This document shows positions 10,615 through 21,805 of a stretch of 64,000 nucleotides of DNA, one piece after another. The DNA is from Nitrosococcus watsonii C-113. Lineage in GTDB: Bacteria > Pseudomonadota > Gammaproteobacteria > Nitrosococcales > Nitrosococcaceae. The notes beneath the pieces are model-generated. The model did no database searches and was not told where the DNA came from. It saw nothing but the letters and a program-made list of their open reading frames with translations. Position 1 is the stretch's first letter. Every line of letters starts with the position of its first letter. The DNA lies in the NCBI RefSeq assembly GCF_000143085.1, contig NC_014315.1:574307-638306 (forward strand), written 5' to 3'. The translations under genes were made by a program, and so were the position numbers.

Positions 10615-11220
10615 ATGGAAAAGACTCTTTTTTATATCTTTGCTGCTATTTTGCTGTTTGCGGCAACTATGGTAGTTACTGTACGTAACCCTGTGCGAGC
10701 AGCCTTATTTTTGGTTTTGGCTTTTTTTACTAGCGCTGCTATCTGGCTTTTGCTGGAAGCTGAGTTTCTGGCGATTGTGTTGGTGTTGGTTTATATCGGT
10801 GCGGTTATGGTGTTATTCCTGTTTGTGGTGATGATGCTGGATATGAATCTGGCGCCACTGCAGGAAGGCTTTGCTCGGTACTTGCCCGTTGGGCTTTTGG
10901 TAGCAGTGCTCATTGCCATTGAAATGATAATGGTGCTAGGAAGCAAAAACTTTGGCCTTGATCAATTCACTGTCCCTGTTGCCCGCGGGGCTGATTACAA
11001 CAACACGAAGGAGTTGGGGAATTTACTTTACACTGTTTACGTTTATCCTTTTGAACTAGCTTCGGTTATCCTTCTAGTCGCTATTGTCGCGGCCATTGCT
11101 TTAGCACTGCGGCGGCGTCCAAGTAAAACGCAAGATCCTGTGCAACAGGTGCGGGTACGGCCTCAAGATCGAGTCAGATTGGTCAAGATGACCGCCGAGA
11201 AGTCCCAAAAAATAAACTAG
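10615..11220 (+). CDS. nuoJ: NADH-quinone oxidoreductase subunit J
   Basis: Hydrophobic complex I subunit with five predicted helices; 201 residues. The family stretch [20 protein letters not shown] (third helix, with a pi-bulge in known structures) is present. The basic C-terminal tail after residue 165 extends beyond the last helix. Confidence 0.96.
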   Translation: MEKTLFYIFAAILLFAATMVVTVRNPVRAALFLVLAFFTSAAIWLLLEAEFLAIVLVLVYIGAVMVLFLFVVMMLDMNLAPLQEGFARYLPVGLLVAVLIAIEMIMVLGSKNFGLDQFTVPVARGADYNNTKELGNLLYTVYVYPFELASVILLVAIVAAIALALRRRPSKTQDPVQQVRVRPQDRVRLVKMTAEKSQKIN

Positions 11221-11228
11221 ATCCAATA

Positions 11229-11534
11229 ATGATTGCATTATCCGATTTTTTAATCCTGGGGGCGCTATTGTTTTGCCTCTCCGTTGCTGGAATTTTTCTT
11301 AACCGGAAAAATATTATCATTCTATTAATGTCCATTGAGCTTATGCTGCTGGCCGTTAATATGAATTTCGTGGCTTTTTCCCACTTTCTGGAAGATATGG
11401 CGGGACAAGTTTTTGTTTTTTTTATACTCACGGTAGCCGCGGCGGAAAGCGCCATTGGTTTGGCGATTCTGGTGGTTTTATTCCGGAATAGGCGGACCAT
11501 TAATGTGGGTGATTTGGATAATTTAAAGGGCTAG
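11229..11534 (+). CDS. nuoK: NADH-quinone oxidoreductase subunit K
   Basis: Smallest antiporter-like membrane subunit, homologous to MrpC; 101 residues and three helices. Buried Glu residues important for proton translocation are seen in [10 protein letters not shown] and in [11 protein letters not shown]. Spacing is 8 bp from nuoJ and 5 bp to nuoL. Confidence 0.96.
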   Translation: MIALSDFLILGALLFCLSVAGIFLNRKNIIILLMSIELMLLAVNMNFVAFSHFLEDMAGQVFVFFILTVAAAESAIGLAILVVLFRNRRTINVGDLDNLKG

Positions 11535-11539
11535 GTACG

Positions 11540-13495
11540 ATGGAAGTCCAGACTCTTGGGATTGTGCTTGCGCCCCTGATCGGCAGCATCATTGCTGGCT
11601 TGTTTGGAAAGAAGATTGGGCGCATCTGGTCCCATCGAGCCGCTATTGCTGGGGTAAGCATTGCATTTTTGTTATCTCTCATGGTGTTTAAGCAGGTAGT
11701 GGTGGATGGGGTCACCTATAATGAGGCCGTCTACACTTGGGCTGCCGTTGGCGATTTACGCGTGGAAATCGGTTTTCTCATTGATCGTTTAAGCGCGCTA
11801 ATGATGGTAGTGGTGACCTTTGTTTCCCTGATGGTACATATCTATACCATCGGCTATATGGCGGATGATCCCGGCTATCAGCGTTTTTTTAGCTATATCG
11901 CTCTTTTCACTTTTTCCATGCTGATGTTGGTCATGGCAAATAATTTCCTCCAATTGTTTTTTGGATGGGAAGCCGTGGGCTTGGTGTCCTACCTATTGAT
12001 AGGTTTCTGGTATAAGCGGGAATCCGCCATTTATGCCAGTCTTAAAGCCTTTTTAGTTAACCGGATTGGTGATATAGGTTTTTTGCTGGGGATCGCCTGC
12101 GTATTAATGTATACGGGGAGCCTGGATTATGTAGAGGTATTTGCCGTGGTGCCCACGCTGACGGAGGAAACACTTTCTGCTTGGCCAGGAACCGCTTGGT
12201 CGGTGCTGACGGTGATAGGAATTTTACTCTTCATTGGTGCTATGGGTAAATCGGCGCAAGCACCTTTACATGTTTGGTTGCCGGATTCCATGGAAGGTCC
12301 GACCCCGATTTCAGCTCTTATTCACGCGGCAACCATGGTGACCGCGGGTATTTTTATGGTCGCTCGGATGTCGCCGATCTATGAACTGTCTGAAACCGCT
12401 CTGAGCGTTATTTTGGTGATTGGGGCAGTGACGGCTTTCTTTATGGGGCTGATAGGTATCGTCCAAAATGATATCAAGCGGGTAATTGCCTATTCTACTT
12501 TGTCGCAATTAGGGTATATGACAGTAGCCCTTGGAGCTTCCGCCTATGCGGCGGGAATCTTTCATCTTATGACTCATGCCTTTTTTAAGGCCCTGCTTTT
12601 CCTTGGGGCGGGTTCGGTCATTATTGCCATGCACCATGAGCAGGATATGCGTAAGATGGGCGGGCTGAAAAAATATATGCCTATCACCTACTGGACTGCC
12701 TTCATAGGTGCTTTGGCCTTGATCGGATTTCCTGGTTTTTCCGGGTATTTCTCCAAGGATTCTATTATCGAGGCCGTTCATGCCTCCGAGCTTCCCGGCG
12801 CCGGTTTTGCCTATGCGATGGTTCTTTCCGGTGTATTTGTTACGGCTTTTTACACCTTTCGAATGTTGTTTCTTACTTTCCATGGCAAGGAGCGAATGGA
12901 TAAGCATACCCAGAAACAGCTTAAAGAATCTCCAGCCGTGGTGACTATTCCGTTGGTATTGCTAGCGATACCCTCCGTAATTGCGGGTTTTTGTATCGAA
13001 GCATTCTTGTTTGGTGGCTTTTTTGGCGAGGCGATTACGGTTTTGCCGGCGCATGATGTGCTGACAGAAGTAGGGGCTGAATTTCATAAGGGGATCGCCT
13101 CTTTTGCTTTGCACGGGTTTGAGGGGATTCCTTTTGCGCTGTCTATGATCGGAGTGATAGCAGCTTGGTATTTATACCTCAAGCGCCCTCAGTTGCCAGG
13201 GCTATTACGGACGCGTTTTGGCCTGCTTTATTGGGCTTTGAGTAACAAATTTGGTTTCGATCGCTTCAATGAAATTGTCTTTGCAGGTGGCGCTCGTCAG
13301 GCGGGCAAGTTACTTTCACAGCTTGGAGATCGCATGCTGATTGACGGCTTTTTTGTCAATGGAACAGCGCGGGTAGTTGGCATAATCGCTCAAATTACCC
13401 GTTATTTGCAGTCCGGTTATCTTTTTCATTATGCCTTTGCCATGATTTTAGGGCTGCTTTTTCTTATCGGCGGTTTCGTTATTTACGGGGGCTAA
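11540..13495 (+). CDS. nuoL: NADH-quinone oxidoreductase subunit L
   Basis: Distal antiporter-like proton-pumping subunit; 651 residues. The N-terminal domain (DRLSALMMVVVTFVSLMVH) and the antiporter core (FFGWEAVGLVSYLLIGFWY, LPDSMEGPTPISALIHAATM, THAFFKALLFLGAGSVI) are intact, with the long lateral-helix region at the C-terminus. Homologous to MrpA/MrpD. Confidence 0.97.
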   Translation: MEVQTLGIVLAPLIGSIIAGLFGKKIGRIWSHRAAIAGVSIAFLLSLMVFKQVVVDGVTYNEAVYTWAAVGDLRVEIGFLIDRLSALMMVVVTFVSLMVHIYTIGYMADDPGYQRFFSYIALFTFSMLMLVMANNFLQLFFGWEAVGLVSYLLIGFWYKRESAIYASLKAFLVNRIGDIGFLLGIACVLMYTGSLDYVEVFAVVPTLTEETLSAWPGTAWSVLTVIGILLFIGAMGKSAQAPLHVWLPDSMEGPTPISALIHAATMVTAGIFMVARMSPIYELSETALSVILVIGAVTAFFMGLIGIVQNDIKRVIAYSTLSQLGYMTVALGASAYAAGIFHLMTHAFFKALLFLGAGSVIIAMHHEQDMRKMGGLKKYMPITYWTAFIGALALIGFPGFSGYFSKDSIIEAVHASELPGAGFAYAMVLSGVFVTAFYTFRMLFLTFHGKERMDKHTQKQLKESPAVVTIPLVLLAIPSVIAGFCIEAFLFGGFFGEAITVLPAHDVLTEVGAEFHKGIASFALHGFEGIPFALSMIGVIAAWYLYLKRPQLPGLLRTRFGLLYWALSNKFGFDRFNEIVFAGGARQAGKLLSQLGDRMLIDGFFVNGTARVVGIIAQITRYLQSGYLFHYAFAMILGLLFLIGGFVIYGG

Positions 13496-13501
13496 AAAGG
13501 C

Positions 13502-15016
13502 ATGTTAACTGGATTATCGCTCCTCTCCTTGGTTATTTGGCTACCTATTTTGGGTGGTTTCCTGGTGCTAGCTGCCGGTAATCATGTGGAGCGTGTTCGT
13601 TGGCTTTCACTGGGGATTTCAGGGTTAACTTTTGTGGTGAGCTGGTCGCTGTATACGGGCTTTGATACCAGCACGGCCGCTATGCAATTTCAAGAGAAAC
13701 TTTCTTGGGTTGAAACCTTCGACGTTTATTATCATTTAGGGATCGATGGCATTTCCATGCCGCTCATCATCCTCACCACGTTTTCCACGGTGTTGGTTGT
13801 GGTTGCGGGTTGGCGGGTTATCGAACACAAATTAGCGCAATACATGGCCAGCTTCCTGATTATGGAAGGGCTGATGAACGGTGTTTTTGCGGCCTTAGAT
13901 GCGGTTTTGTTCTATTTTTTCTTCGAGGGCATGCTAATCCCCTTATTTTTAATCATTGGAATTTGGGGAGGACCCAACCGGATCTACGCTACGCTTAAAT
14001 TTTTTCTTTATACTTTCCTGGGCTCTGTCTTTTTTCTGCTTGCGCTTCTCTATTTACGCAGTGTTACTGGCGGTTTTTCCATCTTGGAATTCCACCAAGT
14101 ACCCCTGGATATGCAGGCCCAGATAGGGATATTTTTGGCCTTTCTGCTTGCCTTTGCGGTGAAAGTACCCATGTGGCCCGTTCATACTTGGTTGCCGGAT
14201 GCCCATGTGGAGGCCCCCACGGGGGGATCGGTGATCTTGGCGGCCATCACTCTCAAGATAGGCGCTTATGGTTTTATGCGGTTTAGTTTGCCTATTACGC
14301 CCGATGCTAGTATGGCGCTCAATTGGCTCATTATTACCCTATCGCTTATTGCCGTAGTGTATATTGGTTTAGTGGCGATAGTGCAGGAAGATCTTAAGAA
14401 GCTGATTGCTTATTCCAGTATTGCCCACATGGGATTCGTGACTCTCGGGTTGTTTATTGCTTTTGCTATTTTTTCCCAGAGCATTGAAGGTGATGGTGCC
14501 CTGTTGGGTTTGGAAGGAGCGTTGGTACAGATGATCTCCCACGGTCTGGTTTCCGCAGCCATGTTTTTGTGTGTCGGGGTTTTATATGATCGGCTGCGCA
14601 CGCGGTTAATTAAGGATTATGGTGGCGTTGTGAATAGGATGCCGATATTCGCCTCTCTTATGGTCTTGTTTGCTATGGCCAACGTGGGTTTGCCGGGCAC
14701 TTCGGGATTTGTGGGTGAATTTTTAGTCATTCTGGGCGCTTTCCAGGCGGACTTTTGGTACGCTTTTTTCGCTTCGATGACGTTGATTCTGGGGGCTACT
14801 TATACTCTTTGGATGATCAAGCGGGTGGTTTTTGGAGATATCGCTAACGATAAGGTTGCCACCATGGAGGATCTTAACTCGCGAGAGTTTCTGGTGCTGG
14901 GAACTTTGGCAGCGGCGGTGCTGTTGCTTGGCGTTTGGCCGCAGCCCCTGCTAGAAGTGATGCATACTTCCCTGGAACACTTGCTATCCCAGATGGCAGC
15001 ATCAAAATTGGTCTAA
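13502..15016 (+). CDS. nuoM: NADH-quinone oxidoreductase subunit M
   Basis: Antiporter-like proton-pumping subunit; 504 residues, about 14 helices. Family motifs include FEGMLIPLFLIIGIWGG (with the essential Glu), WLPDAHVEAPTGGSVILA, and SYSSIAHMG-type residues seen as AYSSIAHMGFVTLG. Six bp after nuoL. Confidence 0.97.
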   Translation: MLTGLSLLSLVIWLPILGGFLVLAAGNHVERVRWLSLGISGLTFVVSWSLYTGFDTSTAAMQFQEKLSWVETFDVYYHLGIDGISMPLIILTTFSTVLVVVAGWRVIEHKLAQYMASFLIMEGLMNGVFAALDAVLFYFFFEGMLIPLFLIIGIWGGPNRIYATLKFFLYTFLGSVFFLLALLYLRSVTGGFSILEFHQVPLDMQAQIGIFLAFLLAFAVKVPMWPVHTWLPDAHVEAPTGGSVILAAITLKIGAYGFMRFSLPITPDASMALNWLIITLSLIAVVYIGLVAIVQEDLKKLIAYSSIAHMGFVTLGLFIAFAIFSQSIEGDGALLGLEGALVQMISHGLVSAAMFLCVGVLYDRLRTRLIKDYGGVVNRMPIFASLMVLFAMANVGLPGTSGFVGEFLVILGAFQADFWYAFFASMTLILGATYTLWMIKRVVFGDIANDKVATMEDLNSREFLVLGTLAAAVLLLGVWPQPLLEVMHTSLEHLLSQMAASKLV

Positions 15017-15073
15017 AGCCGTATTATTGGCTGTGAATTCCACCTCCTTTTGGGTTTTGAAAGAAGTGACACG

Positions 15074-16510
15074 ATGAGTTTCGATATACCTGATTTTCTG
15101 CCTGCATTACCGGAAATAGCCGTCCTTGGAATGGGTTGTGTGCTGTTGTTAGCCGTTGCGTACGGTGGCCGACAAAGCGGCAAAATCGCTTATTGGATTA
15201 CCCAATTAACATTAGTGATCGCCGCATTGCTCACCTTTTATTCTCTGGACTATTCCTCCCAGAGTGTCACTTTCAATGGTAGCTATATTAAAGATTCGCT
15301 AAGCGACACCTTAAAGCTGTTTATCTACATTATCGTTTTTGGGGTGTTTCTTTATTCCCGTGACTACCTACAAGCGAGAGCTCTGGATAAAGGTGAATTC
15401 TACGTATTAGGCTTGTTTGGCGTGCTGGGCATGATGGTGATTGCTTCGGCCCACCATTTTCTGACTCTCTATTTAGGACTTGAACTGCTCTCTCTTAACC
15501 AGTATGCCATGGTAGCCTTGCTGCGAAATAATCGTTGGGCTTCCGAAGCGGCCATGAAATATTTTGTGCTAGGCGCTTTGGCTTCCGGCATGCTGTTATA
15601 CGGTATGTCCATGATCTACGGGGTAACTGGCGATCTTCATGTTGCTGCCGTAGCGGAAGGAATAGGGGGAAGCGGCAATAGCCAGGTTTTGGTATTCGGG
15701 GTGGTATTTATCGTAGTGGGGCTGGCGTTTAAGCTTGGTGCCGTGCCTTTCCACATGTGGTTGCCCGATGTGTATCATGGTGCGCCCACGGCGGTGACCC
15801 TGTATATTGGCACAGCGCCTAAAATCGCGGCATTTGCTTTGCTCATGCGCCTGCTGGTGGAAGCGCTAGGAGAGGTGCAGCCCCACTGGCAGGATATGCT
15901 AATCGTTCTTTCCGTTCTCTCCATGGCTATCGGTAACGTTGTCGCTATTGCCCAGACCAATCTTAAGCGAATGCTGGCCTATTCCACCATAGCCCATGTA
16001 GGTTTTCTCTTGCTGGGAATCTTGACGGGTACTGGAGTAGGTTACGCTGCCGCCATGTTTTATATTATTGTTTACGCCTTGATGAGTCTGGGGAGCTTTG
16101 GCATGATTATTTTTCTTTCCCGATCCGATTTTGAAGCTGATCGCCTGGAGGACTTTAAAGGATTGAACGAGCGTAGCCCTTGGTTTGCCTTTATGATGCT
16201 TATTCTGATGTTCTCTCTAGCAGGGGTACCGCCTACCGTAGGATTTTACGCTAAATGGGCGGTGATCATGGCGATTATTGATAAGGGATTGATTTGGTTG
16301 GCGGTCGTTGCGGTATTATTTTCCGTGATTGGGGCTTTTTATTACCTGCGGGTGATTAAATTTATGTATTTCGACAGTTCCGCGGAAAAGATTTCCCTGA
16401 GCGAACGTGCCGATTTCCGCTGGTGTATGAGTGCTAATGGCCTTGCCATGTTGGGATTGGGTATCTTCCCTGGCGCCCTAATGGGGCTGTGCGTAGCAGT
16501 ATTGGGTTGA
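15074..16510 (+). CDS. nuoN: NADH-quinone oxidoreductase subunit N
   Basis: Third antiporter-like subunit and last gene of the nuo operon; 478 residues. The ATG at 15074 ([19 protein letters not shown]) is preferred to a TTG 24 bp upstream because the family begins at this point. Core motifs: [37 protein letters not shown], and [14 protein letters not shown]. The frame opposite carries no gene. The next gene starts 14 bp downstream and may be read through. Confidence 0.97.
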   Translation: MSFDIPDFLPALPEIAVLGMGCVLLLAVAYGGRQSGKIAYWITQLTLVIAALLTFYSLDYSSQSVTFNGSYIKDSLSDTLKLFIYIIVFGVFLYSRDYLQARALDKGEFYVLGLFGVLGMMVIASAHHFLTLYLGLELLSLNQYAMVALLRNNRWASEAAMKYFVLGALASGMLLYGMSMIYGVTGDLHVAAVAEGIGGSGNSQVLVFGVVFIVVGLAFKLGAVPFHMWLPDVYHGAPTAVTLYIGTAPKIAAFALLMRLLVEALGEVQPHWQDMLIVLSVLSMAIGNVVAIAQTNLKRMLAYSTIAHVGFLLLGILTGTGVGYAAAMFYIIVYALMSLGSFGMIIFLSRSDFEADRLEDFKGLNERSPWFAFMMLILMFSLAGVPPTVGFYAKWAVIMAIIDKGLIWLAVVAVLFSVIGAFYYLRVIKFMYFDSSAEKISLSERADFRWCMSANGLAMLGLGIFPGALMGLCVAVLG

Positions 16511-16524
16511 AAAATAAACTAGCG

Positions 16525-17523
16525 ATGAAAGCCATAGTTATGACGGCAACGGGAGGCCCCGAAGTCCTGCAACTGCAAACGCTGCCGAAGCCTACAATCC
16601 GTCAACCTGGCGAAGTTCTGATTCAACTCAAAGGGGCTGGAATTAACCCGGTAGATACTAAACTGCGAACCCGGGGTACTTTCTACCCAGACCGCTCCCC
16701 GACAATTCTCGGTTGCGATGGGGCAGGCATTGTGGATGCTGTGGGCGAAGAGGTTAAAAATTTCAAGAAAGGAGATGAGGTTTATTTTTGCTTTGGAGGC
16801 ATTGGAGGCCCGGAAGGGAATTATAGGGAATATGCGGTAGTGGACCATCGCTTTATCGCTAAAAAACCCAAAAAACTCTCCTTTGTTGAGGCTAGCGCTG
16901 CACCCCTGGTTTTGATAACTGCGTGGGAAGCACTGCATGATCGGGCACAAATCCAGCCAGAGCACAGGGTGCTTATTCACGGTGGCGCGGGAGGTGTGGG
17001 CCATGTGGCTATTCAGTTGGCTAAACAGACGGGGGCTCAGGTCTGTACTACCGTAAGTTCCGAAGAGAAAGGGGAGTTCGCCCGCTCCCTGGGAGCGGAC
17101 CATGTTATTAACTACCGGGAAACGGATTTTGTCGAAGCCATCATGGAATGGACGGACAGCAAAGGGGTGGACGTGGCATTTGATACGGTGGGGGGAGAAA
17201 CTTTTGCAAAGAGCTGCGGAGCCGTCGCCATGTATGGGGATTTAGTCACCATTCTGCAGCCGGATGCTAATATGAATTGGAGTACGGCGCGAGCGCGTAA
17301 TCTTCGCTTTAGTTTGGAATTGATGCTGACTCCTATGCACCAGGGTCTTATCTCTGCCTTAGAACATCAAACGGATATCCTGCATTGCTGCGCTGAATTA
17401 TTCGACTCCGAGCGTCTTCGGCTCCACCTCCAGCAGACCTTTCCCTTGGCGGAAGCGGCGGCTGCCCACCGTTTGCTGGAGCAGGGAGGGATGATGGGTA
17501 AATTAGCCCTTGAGGTGGGTTAG
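16525..17523 (+). CDS. Zinc-independent quinone oxidoreductase-like MDR family enzyme
   Basis: Medium-chain dehydrogenase/reductase of the quinone oxidoreductase (QOR) type, expected to use NADPH; the substrate cannot be told from sequence. 332 residues from the ATG at 16525 (MKAIVMTATGGPEVLQL). N-terminal GroES-like domain, then a Rossmann fold with the nucleotide loop HGGAGGVGHVAIQLAKQTGA. The zinc ligands of alcohol dehydrogenases are absent. It begins just after nuoN, so it may be cotranscribed with the nuo operon. Whether this is functional or chance cannot be decided here. Confidence 0.88.
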   Translation: MKAIVMTATGGPEVLQLQTLPKPTIRQPGEVLIQLKGAGINPVDTKLRTRGTFYPDRSPTILGCDGAGIVDAVGEEVKNFKKGDEVYFCFGGIGGPEGNYREYAVVDHRFIAKKPKKLSFVEASAAPLVLITAWEALHDRAQIQPEHRVLIHGGAGGVGHVAIQLAKQTGAQVCTTVSSEEKGEFARSLGADHVINYRETDFVEAIMEWTDSKGVDVAFDTVGGETFAKSCGAVAMYGDLVTILQPDANMNWSTARARNLRFSLELMLTPMHQGLISALEHQTDILHCCAELFDSERLRLHLQQTFPLAEAAAAHRLLEQGGMMGKLALEVG

Positions 17524-17568
17524 CTTGCCTCTAAACTAGTCTTATAGCTAGACGAGTGGGATGTCCAT

Positions 17569-18528
17569 TTATATATGGTGTTGTCGATCCTGCTCAAGCA
17601 AGGCCAGCATTGTGGCCATATCTTCAGGTAGGGGCGCTTCCCAATTCATTGCCTGCTTCTTTTCCGGATGAACCAAACCTAAGCGGGCGGCATGCAAGGC
17701 TTGGCGCTTGAAATGGCGCAAGGCAGTGCTCAGTTCTTCACTACTTTCCCTAGGAATATGCAGACGTTTCCCATAAGTGGGGTCTCCTAATAGGGGGTAG
17801 CCAATATGGGCCAAGTGGACTCGGATTTGGTGAGTCCGGCCTGTCTCCAGGCGGCATAAAATATGGGTATGGATCCGAAAGCGGGACACTACCCGATAGT
17901 GAGTGAGGGCGGGCTTTCCTGTGGAAATGACCGCCATTCGCTTGCGATTCACCGGATGGCGCTGGATAGGCGCCTCGATCCTTCCCCCGCTGGTCATGAC
18001 GCCGACGGTAATCGCTTGGTACTCCCGAGTGATGCGGCGTGCCTGTAATTGTTGGATGAGTCCATGATGAGCGACAAGATTTCGCGCTACCACCAGTAAG
18101 CCACTGGTATCTTTATCTAGGCGGTGGACGATTCCAGCCCGCGGGATTCGCTCTAGCTCCGGCGCATGGTGCAAGAGTGCATTGACCAGGGTGCCATCCC
18201 GGTTACCCGCGGCCGGGTGCACCACTAGGCCGGCGGGCTTGTTGACCACAATGATCGCTTCATCTTCGTATATAATTTCCAAGGGAAGAGGCTGGGATTT
18301 CCAGCCAGTTTCTGCCTCGGCTTCCGCAATGACGACGATCCATTCACCCCCTTGAACGGTATCCCGGGGGCGGGCGAGGGCATCATTGACTTTGACCTGC
18401 CCATGCTTGATCCATTGCTGCAGGCGGCTGCGGGAATAGGCGGGAAAAACCTGCGCTAGGGCTTGATCTAAACGTTTTCCCGCCAGCTCAGAAGGAAGGG
18501 TGATACTCAGTTCTATGGTTTCCCGCAC
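17569..18528 (-). CDS. rluD: 23S rRNA pseudouridine synthase RluD
   Basis: Makes pseudouridines in helix 69 of 23S rRNA (1911, 1915, 1917 in E. coli numbering). 319 residues. N-terminal S4 RNA-binding domain (GKRLDQALAQVFPAYSRSRL) followed by the RluA-type catalytic domain with the active-site Asp in RAGIVHRLDKDTSGLLVVA, and the motif GRTHQIRVHLAHIGYPLLGD. It is convergent with the oxidoreductase gene. The usual divergent neighbour bamD is not here; an unrelated gene occupies that position. Confidence 0.95.
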   Translation of the reverse strand: MRETIELSITLPSELAGKRLDQALAQVFPAYSRSRLQQWIKHGQVKVNDALARPRDTVQGGEWIVVIAEAEAETGWKSQPLPLEIIYEDEAIIVVNKPAGLVVHPAAGNRDGTLVNALLHHAPELERIPRAGIVHRLDKDTSGLLVVARNLVAHHGLIQQLQARRITREYQAITVGVMTSGGRIEAPIQRHPVNRKRMAVISTGKPALTHYRVVSRFRIHTHILCRLETGRTHQIRVHLAHIGYPLLGDPTYGKRLHIPRESSEELSTALRHFKRQALHAARLGLVHPEKKQAMNWEAPLPEDMATMLALLEQDRQHHI

Positions 18529-18756
18529 AGGGCTTTAGTTATTAAATAGTTTGCTGGGACGCAAATTTTACCATTTTTGACCGAGGGTATCCCTTGGATG
18601 CCTTGGCTCGCTTTTCGTGAATCAGTGCGAAGATCCCCCTATTTCTATGGAATAGAGCTTGAACCCGTCCCGTAGACATAATGAGAGCTTCTCGCTAAAA
18701 AAGGTTGGATGGCCTATAGTTGAGAGCATGACTCAGGATTTATTCGAAAATTTTTC

Positions 18757-20841
18757 ATGCCAAATCCATCAGTAAAAAACCATTTGCAGGGACAGACCAG
18801 TCCCTATTTGCTACAACATGTGGATAATCCAGTTGCTTGGTATCCCTGGGGTGAAGAGGCACTAGTGCGAGCCCAGGGGGAGGATAAACCTATTTTGCTT
18901 TCTATTGGTTATTCCGCTTGTCATTGGTGCCACGTGATGGCCCATGAATCTTTTGAGAACCCGGAAACAGCGGCGGTAATGAATGAGCATTTCATCAATA
19001 TCAAGGTTGACCGAGAAGAGCGCCCAGATCTGGATCAGATTTACCAGCTAGCCCAGCAAATGTTGACGGGACGCCCTGGTGGCTGGCCACTTACGATGTT
19101 CCTGGAACCGGTTAAGCAAGCTCCTTTTTTCGGCGGTACTTATTTTCCTCCCGAGGAGCGTCATGGTTTGCCTGGTTTTAAGGATTTGCTTCAACGGGTG
19201 GCAGAATATTTTCATACTCGCCGGGAGGTTATCCAATCCCAGAACGAGCGTTTGCTTGATGCCTTTGAAAAACTAGATGGGCGGTCTTCAGCGGCGGAAG
19301 TGGAAGGGTTGAATAGAGCGCCTTTGCAGGCGGCCCATCAACAGCTAGCCCAGGCTTTCGATTCCCGTTATGGCGGTTTCAGGGGCGCGCCTAAATTTCC
19401 TAATCCAAGCATTATTGAACGCTGCTTGCGGGATGCCCATGGGGAACATATAACAGAAGACGAGAAACAGCAGGCACTTACCATGGCCCGGCTGACCCTG
19501 GAACAAATGGCCCAGGGAGGAATATATGATCAGCTGGGAGGCGGATTCTGCCGTTATTCCGTGGATGAAAAGTGGAGAATCCCCCATTTTGAAAAAATGC
19601 TGTACGACAACGGCCAACTGTTGGTGCTCTATAGGGATGCCTATCGTCTCTGGGGCAACGGGATTTTCCGGCGAATTCTGGAGGAGACTGGGCACTGGGT
19701 GGTGCGGGAAATGCAGTCTCCCGAAGGGGGATATTACTCTTCCCTGGATGCGGACTCCGAGGGTCATGAGGGAAAGTTTTACGTTTGGACCCGGGAGCAA
19801 GTACGCGCCTTGCTGGACGATGAGAAATATACTTTGGCGGTGCGTTATTTTAGCCTTGATCAGCCGGCGAATTTTGAAGGCCATTGGCATTTATATGCGG
19901 CAATGACCCCCGAGGCTTTGGCCGAGGAGATGAAGGTACCGGCTCCAGGTCTGCAAGAGCAATTGACTGCCGCCAAGCAGAAATTGTTTGCTGCCCGGGA
20001 AGCGCGTATCCGCCCAGGGCGGGATGATAAAATTCTTACTGCCTGGAATAGCCTCATGATCAAAGGGATGGCGGCTGCCGGGCAGGCGCTGGCGCAGCCT
20101 GTTTTTATCGCCTCTGCCGAAAAGGCTGTGGATTTTGTGCGGGCACACCTGTGGCAAAAGGGCCGTTTGCTGGTCAGTTATAAGGATGGACGGGCGCAGC
20201 ACCAGGGTTATTTGGATGATTATGCTTTTCTGCTGGATGCCTTGCTGGAGTTGCTTCAAGTCCGCTGGCGCGATGGAGATTTGGCCTTTGCCGTTGATCT
20301 GGCCGAAGCTGTTCTGGGACACTTTGAGGATAAGGCGCAGGGGGGATTTTACTTTACCGCTGACGATCATGAAACCCTTATTCATCGGCCAGTACCTCTC
20401 ATGGATAATGCTACCCCCGCGGGAAATGGAATATTAGCCTGGAGTTTGCTCCGGCTGGGACATCTCTTGGGTGAAATGCGCTATCTGAAGGCTGCGGAAA
20501 ATACGCTCAAGGCGGCCTGGGAGAGCCTTCAACAAACGCCCCATGCTCACTGTAGCCTGCTCAAAGCCTTGGAAGAATGGCTTACTCCTCCGCAAATAGT
20601 CATTCTGCGGGGGAGTGGGGAAGAACTGGAGAGTTGGCGGGCAGTGGCCGCAGCGGCGTATGCGCCACGGCGGGTCACCTTGGCTATTCCCCTTGAGGCC
20701 CAGTATTTACCAGGGATATTAGGGGAATACTGGCCACAAGAAGCCGCGGTGACCGCCTATGTCTGTAGCGGTCATACTTGCTCAGCCCCCCTCACCCAGA
20801 GAGAAGCTTTGAAGGAACATTTAGCCGCTCAGGGTCGGTAG
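18757..20841 (+). CDS. YyaL/SSP411-type thioredoxin-domain protein (DUF255)
   Basis: 694 residues. N-terminal DUF255 thioredoxin-like domain, with [20 protein letters not shown] containing the CHWC redox-like motif, PDLDQIYQ and [12 protein letters not shown] large (alpha/alpha)6 barrel domain resembling N-acylglucosamine epimerases and glycosidases follows ([39 protein letters not shown]). The family occurs from bacteria to mammals (SPATA20) and has no settled biochemical role. No strong Shine-Dalgarno is seen before the ATG. The 228 bp upstream contain no gene. Its last 13 bp overlap the end of the converging kinase gene. Confidence 0.92.
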   Translation: MPNPSVKNHLQGQTSPYLLQHVDNPVAWYPWGEEALVRAQGEDKPILLSIGYSACHWCHVMAHESFENPETAAVMNEHFINIKVDREERPDLDQIYQLAQQMLTGRPGGWPLTMFLEPVKQAPFFGGTYFPPEERHGLPGFKDLLQRVAEYFHTRREVIQSQNERLLDAFEKLDGRSSAAEVEGLNRAPLQAAHQQLAQAFDSRYGGFRGAPKFPNPSIIERCLRDAHGEHITEDEKQQALTMARLTLEQMAQGGIYDQLGGGFCRYSVDEKWRIPHFEKMLYDNGQLLVLYRDAYRLWGNGIFRRILEETGHWVVREMQSPEGGYYSSLDADSEGHEGKFYVWTREQVRALLDDEKYTLAVRYFSLDQPANFEGHWHLYAAMTPEALAEEMKVPAPGLQEQLTAAKQKLFAAREARIRPGRDDKILTAWNSLMIKGMAAAGQALAQPVFIASAEKAVDFVRAHLWQKGRLLVSYKDGRAQHQGYLDDYAFLLDALLELLQVRWRDGDLAFAVDLAEAVLGHFEDKAQGGFYFTADDHETLIHRPVPLMDNATPAGNGILAWSLLRLGHLLGEMRYLKAAENTLKAAWESLQQTPHAHCSLLKALEEWLTPPQIVILRGSGEELESWRAVAAAAYAPRRVTLAIPLEAQYLPGILGEYWPQEAAVTAYVCSGHTCSAPLTQREALKEHLAAQGR

Positions 20842-21761
20842 TGGAAGTTCTCCTTAAAAAGATCCCAAAATTCTGCTAACTCAAAGGCATGATTTTGGGT
20901 GCCGTGATGCCCGATTTTAATAGCGCCCAGGAGGGAGGCAATGCGGCCCGTCGTCTCCCAGTCCATAGCGCGAGCAAGGCCGTAGAGTATGCCCGCCCGG
21001 TAGGCGTCCCCGCAGCCGGTGGGATCAGTCGGCGCAGTAGCTTTGGCGGCGGGAATTTCAAAGTGGTAGCCAGGGGTATAAATGGAGGAACCCTCCGCCC
21101 CTCGGGTAATGATCAAGGCGTCCACGCGCTCGGCGAGCTTTCGGGTGGAGAGTCCTGTTCGTTTCTGAAATAACTGGGCCTCGTAATCGTTTAAGGTAAT
21201 CCAGGTGGCTTGCTCGCTAAATTTGAGCAGCTCCTCGCCGGTGAACATGGGTAGTCCTTGTCCCGGATCGAAGATAAAAGGGATTCCCGCCGCCTGGAAT
21301 TGTTGTCCGTGGGCAATCATCCCTTCCCGCCCATCGGGGGCGACGATTCCCCGTTCTACCCCTTCGGCATCCTCGACCCGGTTCTCATGGGAAAAATTCA
21401 TGGCGCCGGGATGAAAAGCGGTAATTTGGTTGGCGTCCATATCCGTGGTGATAAAAGCCTGAGCCGTGTACGTATCATTGATCAGACGGATATGGCGGCG
21501 GGAGATGCCTATTTGGTCCAGCCATTGCTGATAAGGGTCAAAGTCGTTGCCGACCGTGCCCATGGGCAGAGGATCGCCTTTGAGCAGGTGTAAATTGTAG
21601 GCGATGTTGCCTGCGCAACCTCCAAACTCTCGCCGTAACTGGGGTACCAGAAAGGACACATTAAGGATATGCACCTTATCGGGAAGGATATGGTTTTTAA
21701 ACCGATCATTGAATACCATGATGGTATCGTAGGCAAAGGAGCCGCAAATTAAGGCTGTCAT
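20829..21761 (-). CDS. PfkB-family carbohydrate/nucleoside kinase
   Basis: 310 residues of the ribokinase/PfkB superfamily. The N-terminal substrate part includes [20 protein letters not shown], and the C-terminal catalytic signature is [21 protein letters not shown] with the base Asp of GCGDAYRAG. These features resemble the adenosine-kinase-like subgroup, but the substrate cannot be fixed. It lies downstream of gcvPB on the same strand (44 bp gap) and converges with the YyaL gene. Confidence 0.87.
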   Translation of the reverse strand: MTALICGSFAYDTIMVFNDRFKNHILPDKVHILNVSFLVPQLRREFGGCAGNIAYNLHLLKGDPLPMGTVGNDFDPYQQWLDQIGISRRHIRLINDTYTAQAFITTDMDANQITAFHPGAMNFSHENRVEDAEGVERGIVAPDGREGMIAHGQQFQAAGIPFIFDPGQGLPMFTGEELLKFSEQATWITLNDYEAQLFQKRTGLSTRKLAERVDALIITRGAEGSSIYTPGYHFEIPAAKATAPTDPTGCGDAYRAGILYGLARAMDWETTGRIASLLGAIKIGHHGTQNHAFELAEFWDLFKENFHYRP

Positions 21762-21805
21762 CTTTAATACTTTAGCTTATATTAATTAAAAGTTTACTTG
21801 ACGCT

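Noticed and set aside
19345..19890. 181-codon antisense open frame within the YyaL gene
   Set aside because: It lies wholly inside a well-supported gene, shows no family motif, and its composition is that of a reverse-strand shadow.
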